Shown: one piece after another, positions 26,336 to 35,073 of the stretch | Numbering within the stretch: the first letter of the stretch is position 1 | Layout of the letters: each line of letters begins with the position of its first letter | Source: Prevotella sp. | GTDB lineage: Bacteria > Bacteroidota > Bacteroidia > Bacteroidales > Bacteroidaceae | Length of the DNA: 64,000 bases | Assembly: GCA_017623155.1 (NCBI GenBank) | Contig: JAGAPR010000004.1 | Span: 62,001-126,000, forward strand | Direction of reading: 5' to 3' | Translations under genes and position numbers: made by a program | The notes under the pieces: generated by a model | What the model was told of the DNA's origin: nothing | Database searches by the model: none | The model's input: only the letters and a program-made list of their open reading frames with translations

Positions 26336-27177
26336 TTATTCTTGTTGCTACATTTATGGTTTCGTGTGGTTTGGGAATAGATTATAAAAGTGATGGCATT
26401 AAGAGTAGTAATGCCATTGCTTTAAATTGGGATGATGGTCATATAAAAGATGTCATAGGCCTGTCAAGACGTATGTTGTATATGAGAGATAACAGTGACA
26501 CAATAGCGGTTACTGCACGATATGGCGGGTGGTTGATAGACAGTATCGCCGTGTATGAAGAGCGTAATTATCTTCCGCATCCGAAGATAGTGAGATCTGT
26601 GTATGGTCTTTCGAAAGCCGATAAGCGTAAGATTGTAACACGCAGATGCTTTGAGAAACGGCATTTGTGGCTCACAACAGAGGTGAAAGGAAACGAACTG
26701 ACTTTCATATCCCCAATGACAGACATGCATGACGACCGCAAGGCGATAATATATTTGAGCAAAGGAGACTATACTGACAGTATAAAGATTATACAGTCTG
26801 GTTTTCTTCTTGGCAAAAAAAACAATGTTTATTCTCCTATCGATATTTGGCCTCATGTATTAGAAGCTCCTGCGAGTGGCGGCAAGACAGAAGCAACGAC
26901 CCGTGGAACAACATGGTGGATAGAAAAAATAGTGTTTTATCATGATATAAAAAGGACAGGAAAAGATGAATTTATATTCTCCGATAGCGACAAAGAAAAG
27001 CGGTTAAGGACGCAGAGATGTGACACGACAGTGAGATATGTGACGATAAAAAATGAGGGAAAGAACATTGATATTTCTGTTTCGGCTAACAAAACAGGCC
27101 GTCGTAGGTGTTTCATGATTGTTTTACGGTGTAATAATCGTTGTAGTTATTTTGACGGAATGCAGGCCGCTGAGTGA
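26305..27177 (+). CDS. Lipoprotein with two BACON-like domains
   Basis: This 290-residue protein has a lipoprotein signal (RTIIILVATFMVSCG, lipobox MVSC, Cys about residue 22). The first domain (about 40-170) ends DRKAIIYLSKGDYTDSIKII, a pattern typical of BACON domains (R-A-x-I...D-x-I-x-I-x-Q). The second (about 190-285) starts LEAPASGGKTEATTRGTTWW and has the conserved Trp pair. It overlaps the C10 protease gene by 31 bp and is surely coexpressed with it. Small lipoproteins next to C10 proteases are sometimes inhibitor-like, but nothing here proves that. Substrate binding is an equally good guess. Confidence 0.7.
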   Translation: MGRICRLRTIIILVATFMVSCGLGIDYKSDGIKSSNAIALNWDDGHIKDVIGLSRRMLYMRDNSDTIAVTARYGGWLIDSIAVYEERNYLPHPKIVRSVYGLSKADKRKIVTRRCFEKRHLWLTTEVKGNELTFISPMTDMHDDRKAIIYLSKGDYTDSIKIIQSGFLLGKKNNVYSPIDIWPHVLEAPASGGKTEATTRGTTWWIEKIVFYHDIKRTGKDEFIFSDSDKEKRLRTQRCDTTVRYVTIKNEGKNIDISVSANKTGRRRCFMIVLRCNNRCSYFDGMQAAE

Positions 27178-27226
27178 TTATATCTTATTTGCGGACTATG
27201 CGATAATAGTTATTGCTGTACTGTCG

Positions 27227-27259
27227 TTTGCGGATATTGGCAAAAAATGTTTATCTTTG
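27227..27259 (+). promoter_or_regulatory. Promoter for aroB
   Basis: TTTG (27227-27230) and TATCTTTG (27252-27259) are 21 bp apart, a full match to the Bacteroidota consensus. It ends ten bases before the aroB ATG, giving a very short leader. Confidence 0.7.
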
Positions 27260-27269
27260 CATGTAGATT

Positions 27270-28325
27270 ATGAACAGACAGGAAGTTATAATATCGGAAA
27301 ATATCGGTCGCTCGCTGGCCGATGCAATTGCGAAATGCCCGCACGACCGCCTCTTTGTGCTCGTCGACGAGACAACGCAACGGCTTTGTCTGCCGCAGGT
27401 GGCGGATTTGGAATGCCTGCGCGGGGCGCAAACAATAACGATAGGAGCCACCGATGTGAGCAAGACGCTCGACACCGTGGCGCACGTATGGACCGAGCTC
27501 GGACGCTTGGGAGCCACACGCCACTCGCTGATGATAAACCTCGGGGGCGGCATGGTGACAGATCTCGGCGGTTTTGCCGCGTCTGTTTTCAAGCGGGGAA
27601 TAAGCTACATAAACATTCCGACGACGCTTCTCTCGATGGTGGATGCCTCCGTTGGCGGCAAAACGGGAATAAATTTCAACGGTCTTAAAAACGAGATAGG
27701 AGTGTTCAACAACGCGCGCTGCGTAATTCTCGACACGGTGTTTCTGAAAACGATGGATGCCGAAAATATCCTTTCCGGATATGCAGAGATGCTGAAGCAC
27801 GGACTGATAAGCGACGAGCGGATGTGGAGCGAACTGATGTCGTTCGACTTGAACAACCCCGACCTCGCCGTTCTGCGCCGTATGGTGGCCGACTCGGTGG
27901 CGGTGAAAGAACGCATCGTGGAGCAGGACCCCACGGAGCGGGGACTGCGCAAGGCTCTTAATCTCGGTCACACGGCGGGACATGCTTTCGAATCGTTAGC
28001 CATGCGGCGCGGCACTCCCGTATTGCACGGCTATGCTGTGGCGTATGGATTGATATGCGAGTTGTATCTCTGTACGGTAAAAACCGGTTTCCCTGCCGAC
28101 CGTATGCGCCAAACGGTGGCGTTCATCGCCGCCAATTACGGGCGGATGAGCATATCGTGCGATGACTACGACGAGCTTTTTGAACTGATGACGCACGACA
28201 AGAAGAACACGGCGGGCACGATAAACTTCACGCTCTTGGGTGGAATAGGCGATATCCGAATAGACCAAACGGCTGCGAAAGAAGAAATTTTCGAGGCTCT
28301 CGACTTTTACAGAGAGGGCTTGTGA
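27270..28325 (+). CDS. aroB: 3-dehydroquinate synthase AroB
   Basis: AroB converts DAHP to 3-dehydroquinate in the shikimate pathway, using NAD and a divalent metal. The 351-residue protein has the NAD-binding GGGMVTDLGGF, the active-site segment NIPTTLLSMVDASVGGKTGI, the metal ligands in SGYAEMLKHGLI (Glu) and NLGHTAGHAFE (His), and HGYAVAYGL. Length is normal. It is followed after two bases by trmO, so the two genes share a transcript. The gene is clearly more GC-rich than the C10/lipoprotein pair upstream. Confidence 0.96.
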   Translation: MNRQEVIISENIGRSLADAIAKCPHDRLFVLVDETTQRLCLPQVADLECLRGAQTITIGATDVSKTLDTVAHVWTELGRLGATRHSLMINLGGGMVTDLGGFAASVFKRGISYINIPTTLLSMVDASVGGKTGINFNGLKNEIGVFNNARCVILDTVFLKTMDAENILSGYAEMLKHGLISDERMWSELMSFDLNNPDLAVLRRMVADSVAVKERIVEQDPTERGLRKALNLGHTAGHAFESLAMRRGTPVLHGYAVAYGLICELYLCTVKTGFPADRMRQTVAFIAANYGRMSISCDDYDELFELMTHDKKNTAGTINFTLLGGIGDIRIDQTAAKEEIFEALDFYREGL

Positions 28326-28327
28326 CG

Positions 28328-29008
28328 ATGGAAATACGACCCATTGCATATTTCAACTCGCCCTTTACATCGAAATTCGGCATACCGAGACAGAGCGGAC
28401 TGGTGGACAAACTGCGCGGAACGATTGTTTTCACCGACGAATATTCGTCTCTCGATGCCGTGCGCGGGCTTGACGGTTTCGACTGTCTGTGGATTATCTG
28501 GGGGTTCTCGGAAAACGTGTCGGCACGCAAGCATCCCACGGTGAGGCCCCCGCGGCTCGGCGGAAACAGGCAGATGGGCGTCTTTGCCACCCGCTCTCCA
28601 TTCCGACCGAACAATCTCGGACTGTCTGCCGTGAGGATAAATAAGATTGAAATGCGGGGCGGGAAGTTGACGATAAGCGTGTCCGGAGCCGACCTGATGC
28701 ACGGAACTCCGATATACGACATAAAGCCTTACGTGGTGCAGGCCGACTGCCGGCCCGGCATCAGAAGCGGATTTACCGACACGGAAGAATGGAAAACGCT
28801 GTCGGTGAGTATGCCCGAGGAATATGAAAAGATGTTTGACGGCGACGAACTTGATGCTGTCAAACAGGCACTCGCGCTCGACCCGCGACCGCATTACCAC
28901 TCGGATGCCGAACGGATATACGGTATGCCGTTCGCCGGTCGCGACGTTCGGTTTACCGTTGAAGACAGTACGGTGAGGGTGGTGGATGTTGTCGATGCCC
29001 GGGAGTGA
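28328..29008 (+). CDS. trmO: tRNA N6-threonylcarbamoyladenosine methyltransferase TrmO (TsaA/YaeB family)
   Basis: TrmO uses SAM to N6-methylate t6A at position 37 of tRNA-Thr. The ATG at 28328 (MEIRPIAYF) is preferred over a GTG that overlaps the aroB stop. The 226-residue protein has the TsaA beta-barrel with IRPIAYFNSPFTSKFGIPRQ, DGFDCLWIIWGFSEN, RPPRLGG and the signature GVFATRSPFRPNNLGLS. A C-terminal domain (about 145-226) is also typical. It is translated two bases after aroB. Confidence 0.92.
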   Translation: MEIRPIAYFNSPFTSKFGIPRQSGLVDKLRGTIVFTDEYSSLDAVRGLDGFDCLWIIWGFSENVSARKHPTVRPPRLGGNRQMGVFATRSPFRPNNLGLSAVRINKIEMRGGKLTISVSGADLMHGTPIYDIKPYVVQADCRPGIRSGFTDTEEWKTLSVSMPEEYEKMFDGDELDAVKQALALDPRPHYHSDAERIYGMPFAGRDVRFTVEDSTVRVVDVVDARE

Positions 29009-29026
29009 GTTCCGTTATTCCCGTGA

Positions 29027-29665
29027 TTACGGTTTGTCGTCAAACCGTATAGTGATATATTTAAATCCCACAGATTTCAACATGTTGCGCATTTGGGCGT
29101 CGGCATTGTTCCGTGCGCTGTTGATATTGGATTTTGTCATGCCCTGTTCAAGCATTTTTCGATGGGCACGCATATACATGTCTTCACGGTCGGCTTCGGT
29201 CCAGCGTCCGCTTTCAAAGAAAGAACGTGTGCGCGCCTCGTCGATGAAGTCGTTGTCGAGCAGCGAAATGGCGGGCAAAATCATTGTGACAGAGTCGCCC
29301 GACGCTTTTATCCATCCCGGTTTCACATGGTGCATGTTCACTCCGAGACGCATCGTTCCGTAGTAAATGCGCACAAGATGGTCGTCGGAGAAAATTCCCC
29401 GGCGCACGGTGTCAATCATTTCTTCATCGGAAACAGACAAAAACTCCCATTCGCCGATGGCCTTTATCGATTCTATCAACTCCGGGGTGATGTCTATTTT
29501 ATTGTCGCTCTCAATAGTGATGGAAGTCTGATTGGCAATGCTGAAAACCTTGAACACGGCTATTGATGCGGCAATCACCGCCACGGCGATGACAATAAGT
29601 TTGATATTTGCGATGCTTGCCAATCTCTTTTTTATCTTTCCCATATCCTTTTTGTCTCCTTTCAT
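29027..29665 (-). CDS. DUF4230 membrane-anchored protein
   Basis: This 212-residue protein has an N-terminal anchor (about residues 20-42, NIKLIVIAVAVIAASIAVFK) and a DUF4230 domain (about 60-205) seen in RGIFSDDHLVRIYYGTMRLG, VTMILPAISLLDNDF and the C-terminal VGFKYITIRF. It overlaps the next DUF4230 gene by four bases (ATGA) and is its shorter, anchor-bearing paralogue. The end lies 18 bp from the convergent trmO stop. No function is known to me for the family. Confidence 0.8.
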   Translation of the reverse strand: MKGDKKDMGKIKKRLASIANIKLIVIAVAVIAASIAVFKVFSIANQTSITIESDNKIDITPELIESIKAIGEWEFLSVSDEEMIDTVRRGIFSDDHLVRIYYGTMRLGVNMHHVKPGWIKASGDSVTMILPAISLLDNDFIDEARTRSFFESGRWTEADREDMYMRAHRKMLEQGMTKSNINSARNNADAQMRNMLKSVGFKYITIRFDDKP

Positions 29666-30357
29666 GGCGTGTGCTCGACGGTGGTGGCGTCGATGATTGT
29701 TCTCAAATCGTTGTTGTCGAATTGCTTGCGGAATGTCACTGTGATGTCTTTCTCGTCATATCCCATTTGTTCTATCATCGGTATTATTATCCGGGCGGCA
29801 TTCTCTCCGGCCGTCTCAATAATTCCGGTGCGGGCTATCGACGATATTATCGCGGCGCGCCCTTGCGCCTCGAAGTCGGCCATCTCCTTGTCGGTAAACC
29901 GTGCTCTGGTGAACGATACATATTCTTTCACGTTGTCACGGTCGATCTTGCTGCTTGTCAGTGTCACTTTCGGGTCGGGCAATATGATGGTAATCCTGTC
30001 GCCTTGTCGTTCGACATTATCCTCTGAAAATTCGGAAAAGTCGATATATGCTTTGAGCTTGGCTGTCATCGGAATGGCAATTTTACGGTCGCCGATAGGC
30101 ATTCTCACGTCAAACTGCCTGCCGAGAAACGTTCCTTTCAGTCGTTTTACATCGTCGTGAGTCACTATTTTCCTTATCTTATATTCGGCGGTGTACAGTT
30201 TTGAATGTTTTTGTATCTGCATAACAAGCATTGGCAGACTGTCGGTACACTCCGATTTCGGCACGGCCGCCTCTTCCTTATTGGCGGAACAAGAGCATCC
30301 CGCTATCGTCATCAATGCCAAAAACAGTAACAACTGTCTCGTATAGTAGTATCGCAT
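29662..30357 (-). CDS. DUF4230 lipoprotein
   Basis: The start at the ATG complementing 30355-30357 (MRYYYTRQLLLFLALMTIAG) gives a lipoprotein signal with lipobox IAGC. A promoter box just upstream at 30386-30393 excludes the longer reading. Residues about 45-225 are a DUF4230 domain (YTAEYKIRKIVTHDD, KAYIDFSEF, ITIILPDPKVTLTSSKID). The gene is first of a two-gene unit with the anchored DUF4230 protein. The pair may act together at the envelope, which is an inference from coupling only. Confidence 0.8.
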   Translation of the reverse strand: MRYYYTRQLLLFLALMTIAGCSCSANKEEAAVPKSECTDSLPMLVMQIQKHSKLYTAEYKIRKIVTHDDVKRLKGTFLGRQFDVRMPIGDRKIAIPMTAKLKAYIDFSEFSEDNVERQGDRITIILPDPKVTLTSSKIDRDNVKEYVSFTRARFTDKEMADFEAQGRAAIISSIARTGIIETAGENAARIIIPMIEQMGYDEKDITVTFRKQFDNNDLRTIIDATTVEHTP

Positions 30358-30385
30358 ATATCTTACAGTATGATTAATGTTGATG

Positions 30386-30393
30386 CAAAAGTA
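30386..30393 (-). promoter_or_regulatory. -7 promoter box for the DUF4230 pair
   Basis: CAAAAGTA reads TACTTTTG on the minus strand, matching TAnnTTTG, 29 bp upstream of the chosen ATG. Confidence 0.5.
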
Positions 30394-30526
30394 AGAAAAA
30401 AACGCCTGTTCGTCATAAAAAAGCAATTATTTTTGATAATCATTTAAACTTTTAAAGCATAGAGGCATCATATAATCAGTCGCGACAAAGACAAAAGAAT
30501 AATAACAAAGAAATAAAGAAACGATT

Positions 30527-31000
30527 ATGAAGAAGATGATAATGGCTTTGGCCACAATGATGATAGTCAGTACCGCAGCGATGGCACAGGGTGAAAGACC
30601 GCGCGGAGGAAAGAAAATCGACCGCACGGAAATGGCAAAGAAGCGCACCGACGCCATAGTGAAGAAGTATGACTTGAATGAGGAGCAGGCTCAAAAAGTA
30701 TTGGAGCTGAACACAAAATATATGGGACAGATGCGCCCCGCGGCCGGTGTCAAAGCCGGAGCGAAAGGCAATTTCGACTCACGGAAAGCCGTGAAGCGCG
30801 ATACAACGAAGCGCAAGATGGTGATGCCGGCAAAAAACAACAGGATGCGCGAAGGAATAAATCGCTCGGAAATGCGTGAGAACATGAAAAAGTACGATGA
30901 GGAATTGAAGTCAATACTGACCGAAGAGCAATACTCCAAATATCAGAAAGACAAGGAAGAGCGTAGAAACGCGCGTCTCGAAAAGAAAAAAGATAAGTAA
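30527..31000 (+). CDS. DUF4890 periplasmic protein (CpxP/Spy-like)
   Basis: This 157-residue protein has a signal peptide (residues 1-21, ending TAAMAQ) and a highly charged helical body. The recurring pattern DAIVKKYDLNEEQAQKVLEL and ILTEEQYSKYQKDKEERR is the LTxxQ-like signature of Spy/CpxP periplasmic chaperones and of DUF4890. The basic, RG/KK-rich surface is notable. It is monocistronic, with a strong terminator downstream at 31144. An envelope-stress role is inferred from the family. Confidence 0.8.
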   Translation: MKKMIMALATMMIVSTAAMAQGERPRGGKKIDRTEMAKKRTDAIVKKYDLNEEQAQKVLELNTKYMGQMRPAAGVKAGAKGNFDSRKAVKRDTTKRKMVMPAKNNRMREGINRSEMRENMKKYDEELKSILTEEQYSKYQKDKEERRNARLEKKKDK

Positions 31001-31143
31001 TGTATAAAATATAGAGGATTATAATTTTCATAATGATTTGGTGAACATAATAGTGATTTAGGTAATTTAAATCCAAGAAAGGCAAGCGTGCCAGTCTTCA
31101 AAGGTTTTTAAATCTTTGAGTAAAAAGAATATGAAAGGATAGC

Positions 31144-31178
31144 GGGGCGTCTCTTTTTAGAGAAACGCCCCTTTTTTG
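31144..31178 (+). terminator. Rho-independent terminator after the DUF4890 gene
   Basis: GGGGCGT (31144-31150) pairs with ACGCCCC (31165-31171), extended by an inner stem with one mismatch, and is followed by a run of six T. Confidence 0.85.
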
Positions 31179-31239
31179 TTTTCATTGTTACTCGATTTTG
31201 CAGGGAAACGGGCTTGAAAGAATAATCTTTTATTGCTGT

Positions 31240-31302
31240 CCTTTAAAAGTGTATTCCGTGTAGATTTTTGGGAACTATTATGCTTGAATACACTTTTAAA
31301 GG
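31240..31302. terminator. Hairpin downstream of the DUF2807 gene
   Basis: A perfect 17-bp inverted repeat CCTTTAAAAGTGTATTC (31240-31256) with its complement at 31286-31302 and a 29-base loop. It starts ten bases past the DUF2807 stop. There is no T-tract, so it may be a transcript-end stabiliser rather than a classical terminator. Confidence 0.55.
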
Positions 31303-31311
31303 GACGATGTC

Positions 31312-32124
31312 TTATTTCCCTACATGTAAGTTTTTGATGTGATAATCGCCGCTTCCGAGTTGTTCTTTTTTCATGGAAGCCACTTTGCCGCGGAATGTTA
31401 TGTCTCCGCTACCTTTCAGATTACTTTCCAGTCGATTGCATTTATTGAATGATATGCTGATGTCTCCGCTGCCTTTTAGTGAAACGTTGGTGTGTTTCGT
31501 GTTTTTTTGCGATATGCCAATGTCTCCGCTTCCGACGAGATTTACTTTGGAGTACAGTGCGTCAAGATTTTTAATGTTGATGTCTCCGCTGCCAATAAGT
31601 TTTGTTGTTATATCATCGCAGATGATGTTTTTGAAGTTTATATCTCCCGACCCTTTCAGTTCTATATACATATTGTCGGTATCTAATAGGCCGGAGCAGA
31701 TGAAATTGCCGCTTCCAAGCACCATGACACCAATGAGATTGGGAGACGTTATATATACGTACACACCGTTGTCTTTTCTATTATTGCCCAAAAAAGAATT
31801 TATCAGGTTTTTGCCTTTGAGTGCTATAATTCTTGCGCTGCTGTTTTTTGATGAAACGAGCAGTGTGTTGTCTTTTACCTTTACTGTCAGTTCTTTGAGT
31901 GCTTCAGCCGGTCCTTTCACCTTGACGGAGTGCTTGCTGCCTTGCGTATAATACACTGTCACGCATCCGTCGACAGCTATTTTCGTGAATTTTGATACCG
32001 TTCTGTTCTCTACTTTCGTGCTCGTGTTGTCGGCTTCTACCGTAATGTCGTTCTCGTTCTCACCCGCATATATTGCGGAAAAAGCGGCAATTGTGACAAA
32101 TGTCAGTAATAACAGTCTCTTCAT
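31312..32124 (-). CDS. DUF2807 (GIN-type adhesin-like) secreted protein
   Basis: This 270-residue exported protein has a signal peptide (about residues 1-20) and then a DUF2807 beta-helix-type domain. The sequence repeats the motif GSGDI (six clear or near copies, such as LKGSGDINFKN, LIGSGDINIKN, LVGSGDIGIS and LKGSGDISIS) about every 20 residues, each one strand-turn of a right-handed beta solenoid. No enzyme motif is present; a surface-exposed structural or adhesive role is suggested by family name only. A hairpin-flanked promoterless gap separates it from the DUF5686 gene upstream, so the two may be one transcript. Confidence 0.8.
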   Translation of the reverse strand: MKRLLLLTFVTIAAFSAIYAGENENDITVEADNTSTKVENRTVSKFTKIAVDGCVTVYYTQGSKHSVKVKGPAEALKELTVKVKDNTLLVSSKNSSARIIALKGKNLINSFLGNNRKDNGVYVYITSPNLIGVMVLGSGNFICSGLLDTDNMYIELKGSGDINFKNIICDDITTKLIGSGDINIKNLDALYSKVNLVGSGDIGISQKNTKHTNVSLKGSGDISISFNKCNRLESNLKGSGDITFRGKVASMKKEQLGSGDYHIKNLHVGK

Positions 32125-32144
32125 AATGCTTATATTGATAAAAA

Positions 32145-32202
32145 TATTTCCGGTCTTACGCTCTATTGTTTTTGATTTATAGACGTTATAAGACCGGAAA
32201 TA
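32145..32202. terminator. Hairpin between DUF5686 and DUF2807 genes
   Basis: A 14-bp perfect stem TATTTCCGGTCTTA (32145-32158) / TAAGACCGGAAATA (32189-32202) with a 30-base loop lies 51 bp past the DUF5686 stop and 20 bp before the DUF2807 start. It could terminate the first gene or sit in the leader of the second. Confidence 0.55.
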
Positions 32203-32253
32203 GTTGCGCCAACCGACGATTTTCTTATATTTTTTATTTGTTATGAAGTTTCG

Positions 32254-34794
32254 TCAGAATGTCATACGGAACATAAATCTTATTCCGTGCTTGTTTGCCG
32301 TGGGCAAATCAAGATAGTTCAGTCGTCGTGCGTATTCCACATGTATAATCTTAAAGATGTTGTGAATGCCGAATGCCATTTCAACATACGGCGTTTTTGA
32401 ATTCATGAGATACGCCCCGTCGGGGAATTCCATTATCGTTGCGTCTCCCGCATTTTGCGGCAGATATGGGTTGTTCTTGTCGCTCAGGCTGCCCCACAGG
32501 CACTTTACGGCTATATATTCGCGCCATTTCAGTTTTTTTATCAGCGGTATGCGGTTGAATATTTTACCGTTTAAATCCCAACTGATGTCGGCACTTACGA
32601 ACCTGTCGTTGAGGAATTCCATATTGTTTATCAACTGGAACGTGTTGTCTTGGATGATATACGACAGGTTTGTCTCCGGCATACATAGCAGTGGGAACGG
32701 CACCTTATCCCATTGAACGCCACCGCGCACGAAGCAGTCTATCTTTCCCCAGCTGTTCATCCAGAAACGTTTGTAGATGCTTGCTTCCGTATAATTATAA
32801 TGATAATCGCCTCCGAGCACGTCTTTCAGTCCCACTGTATGGCTTATAGTGAACACCGGAGCGTCGAGGTTGATTTTCAAACGACGCTGTTTCGTGTTGA
32901 TAAAAGTCTCACCGGGAGCAAAACGCAGTTCGGCGCGCAGTTCGGTAGTTCTTATTTTGGTGTTTTCAAGCGTAGCCAGCGGGCGGAAATACAATTCTCC
33001 GCACGGCTCGTTCTCTTCTGCTTTCAATCCTAATGTGGTTTTAAATCCCCAGTCTTCTTCGCATTCAAAGGTGATTTCTTGTTTGTTGTAGAACATCATC
33101 TTGTCTACTTTCGCCCATTTGAACGACGTGAACACATTATCCTTGTCCGTGTGCATGAACTTATCGGATGGCGAACAGACATCGTATGTCGACGTGAATG
33201 TCAGTGTCCGCTTGGGGAATTCTCTTGGCAGATATTCCTTTTTATTGAAAGAGTATACAAATTCGCCCTTATAATAGTTCTTATGGCTGCCCCATCCGTG
33301 TGCGTAATATCCGTTGAGAAACAGGTGCTTGTGCAGTTTAGCCGTTGTTTGCGCCGTAATTCTTGTGCGGAAGCCGTCTACGAAGTTACTCGTAAACATC
33401 GTGTTAATCGGTCCTATGTCCACTTTGCTCGGGTTGCCTGTCTCCACGAAGTTCTCGATAAAGGCCTTGGCACCAAATATGATATATTTAAATCCTTTTA
33501 TTTGTTCAAGATTATGCACGAAAGCATCCATCTTGCTCTCGCTCTTAGTCAGGTGAACCTGCCGATATTTATCCCAGAAAGTATCGTCGCGCATCATGGC
33601 ATCGGCCTCTTTTACCTCTTTCGCTTTTCCTTTGAACAACTGTTTCGGCAGTTCGTCGAAAGCATAATCAGTGAGTCTTGTAGTGCGTATGACGATTGCT
33701 TTTTGTATGAAGTTGGCCACTTTTAGTTCTGCCACCATGTCGTCGACAGTGAGAACCCACGTACTGTCGGGCAGCATTGTGAATTCCTGTTCCACTTTCA
33801 ACTTCTCGACAAAGTTCACGTCGCTGCGTTTCGGTATGGTCAGTTCGCATCGTTTTACCTGATATGACGAGTCGGCCATGATGTATATATCGCCACGGAA
33901 TCCGAAATCCTGTTGGTTGTTTGGCAGAAAATGCAAGTGAAAGCATTTATCCCGTTCCACGTAAACGGTGTCTTCGATGTAAAACCGGTAAAATGATATT
34001 GCGCCTTTTCCTATCGGTGACGTGAACGGATACTGCAACAGCCGCACTTGGTCGTCGTATATGTTCACATCGGTGAACACGTCTTTCAGTGTCGTTGTGA
34101 GTATGTCACCTGTTTGAAACAGGTCGTTTATTCCCGTTGAGTTCTGTCCTTTGATAATGCTTTTTTCGCTATGCGGGTGCTTGCGGTATATTTTTTGCGT
34201 CACGGTTTCATCCACAGATATCGGCAAAATCATTTTCTTGTTGTATTGGCACAGTTCCACTTGATCTTTGAGCCATGCTTTTTTCTTGAACGTCGGCGAT
34301 TCGAGACGTTCTTTTGTTATGTCGTTGAATGCGAGAGTAATCTTCTGATAGTTGTTGTACTGATAATAATCGCGGTTTGACAGATCTGTTTTTTTCTTGC
34401 GTTCTATCACCTTTTTCATCAGTTCCACCGCCGGATTGTTTTTCCTGCTGTACCTGCGGCGTTTTGTTTTCACGGTTACCTCTTTCAGCAGGCGGTTGTC
34501 TCTTTTCAGTTTTATGTTGAGATTGTTTTTCGTTCCAGTTCCTATAGTCATCGTTTTAGGCAGATATCCCACGGCACTGAACGTCAGAGCCCAGCCGTCA
34601 TGCCGCGCTATGGTATATCGTCCGTTTATATTTGATGCCACGGCAACATTGTGCCCTTTGTATATAACACTGGCGTATGGTATGCTGTCACCGTTCTCTT
34701 CATCTATGATGTAGCCTGAAATCTGTGCGCGTAAAGGCAGTGTCATTATCAGGAGAAACAGCATTATAATGTATGTTGTCCTGTTACTGTTCAA
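32254..34794 (-). CDS. DUF5686 outer-membrane protein with carboxypeptidase-like regulatory domain
   Basis: This 846-residue protein appears to use a TTG start at 34794 (reading MNSNRTTYIIMLFLLIM), because the first ATG would leave too short a signal peptide; cleavage is likely after LRAQ. Residues about 23-110 are a carboxypeptidase-regulatory-like domain (ISGYIIDEENGDSIPYASVI). The remainder is the DUF5686 family, large and beta-rich, ending HGIRFMFRMTF with the aromatic end typical of outer-membrane barrels. Family role is not established. It follows the inositol phosphate synthase gene by 279 bp. Confidence 0.82.
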   Translation of the reverse strand: MNSNRTTYIIMLFLLIMTLPLRAQISGYIIDEENGDSIPYASVIYKGHNVAVASNINGRYTIARHDGWALTFSAVGYLPKTMTIGTGTKNNLNIKLKRDNRLLKEVTVKTKRRRYSRKNNPAVELMKKVIERKKKTDLSNRDYYQYNNYQKITLAFNDITKERLESPTFKKKAWLKDQVELCQYNKKMILPISVDETVTQKIYRKHPHSEKSIIKGQNSTGINDLFQTGDILTTTLKDVFTDVNIYDDQVRLLQYPFTSPIGKGAISFYRFYIEDTVYVERDKCFHLHFLPNNQQDFGFRGDIYIMADSSYQVKRCELTIPKRSDVNFVEKLKVEQEFTMLPDSTWVLTVDDMVAELKVANFIQKAIVIRTTRLTDYAFDELPKQLFKGKAKEVKEADAMMRDDTFWDKYRQVHLTKSESKMDAFVHNLEQIKGFKYIIFGAKAFIENFVETGNPSKVDIGPINTMFTSNFVDGFRTRITAQTTAKLHKHLFLNGYYAHGWGSHKNYYKGEFVYSFNKKEYLPREFPKRTLTFTSTYDVCSPSDKFMHTDKDNVFTSFKWAKVDKMMFYNKQEITFECEEDWGFKTTLGLKAEENEPCGELYFRPLATLENTKIRTTELRAELRFAPGETFINTKQRRLKINLDAPVFTISHTVGLKDVLGGDYHYNYTEASIYKRFWMNSWGKIDCFVRGGVQWDKVPFPLLCMPETNLSYIIQDNTFQLINNMEFLNDRFVSADISWDLNGKIFNRIPLIKKLKWREYIAVKCLWGSLSDKNNPYLPQNAGDATIMEFPDGAYLMNSKTPYVEMAFGIHNIFKIIHVEYARRLNYLDLPTANKHGIRFMFRMTF

Positions 34795-35073
34795 ATCTTT
34801 TTACTTGTTTGTTGTTAATATAAGAGTATTTGAGTAAACGTAAGTGCCGTTTGCCGCACTCTGTTTAAATAAAAACAATCTTTTGTCTAAATTCAATCAG
34901 CCTGATTTGGTGGATAAAGGAGTTAACAGCGTCAAGACATTTACCGTATATTGTGATTTGCTCACATCGCCATGTTCGCATTATTCGCAATTGCCTGTGC
35001 GTCATCTAATGCGCGGCCGGGCTGCAAATGGCTTAACTCCGTTAACTCCGTCTTGTCTATACTTTACCGTTTG

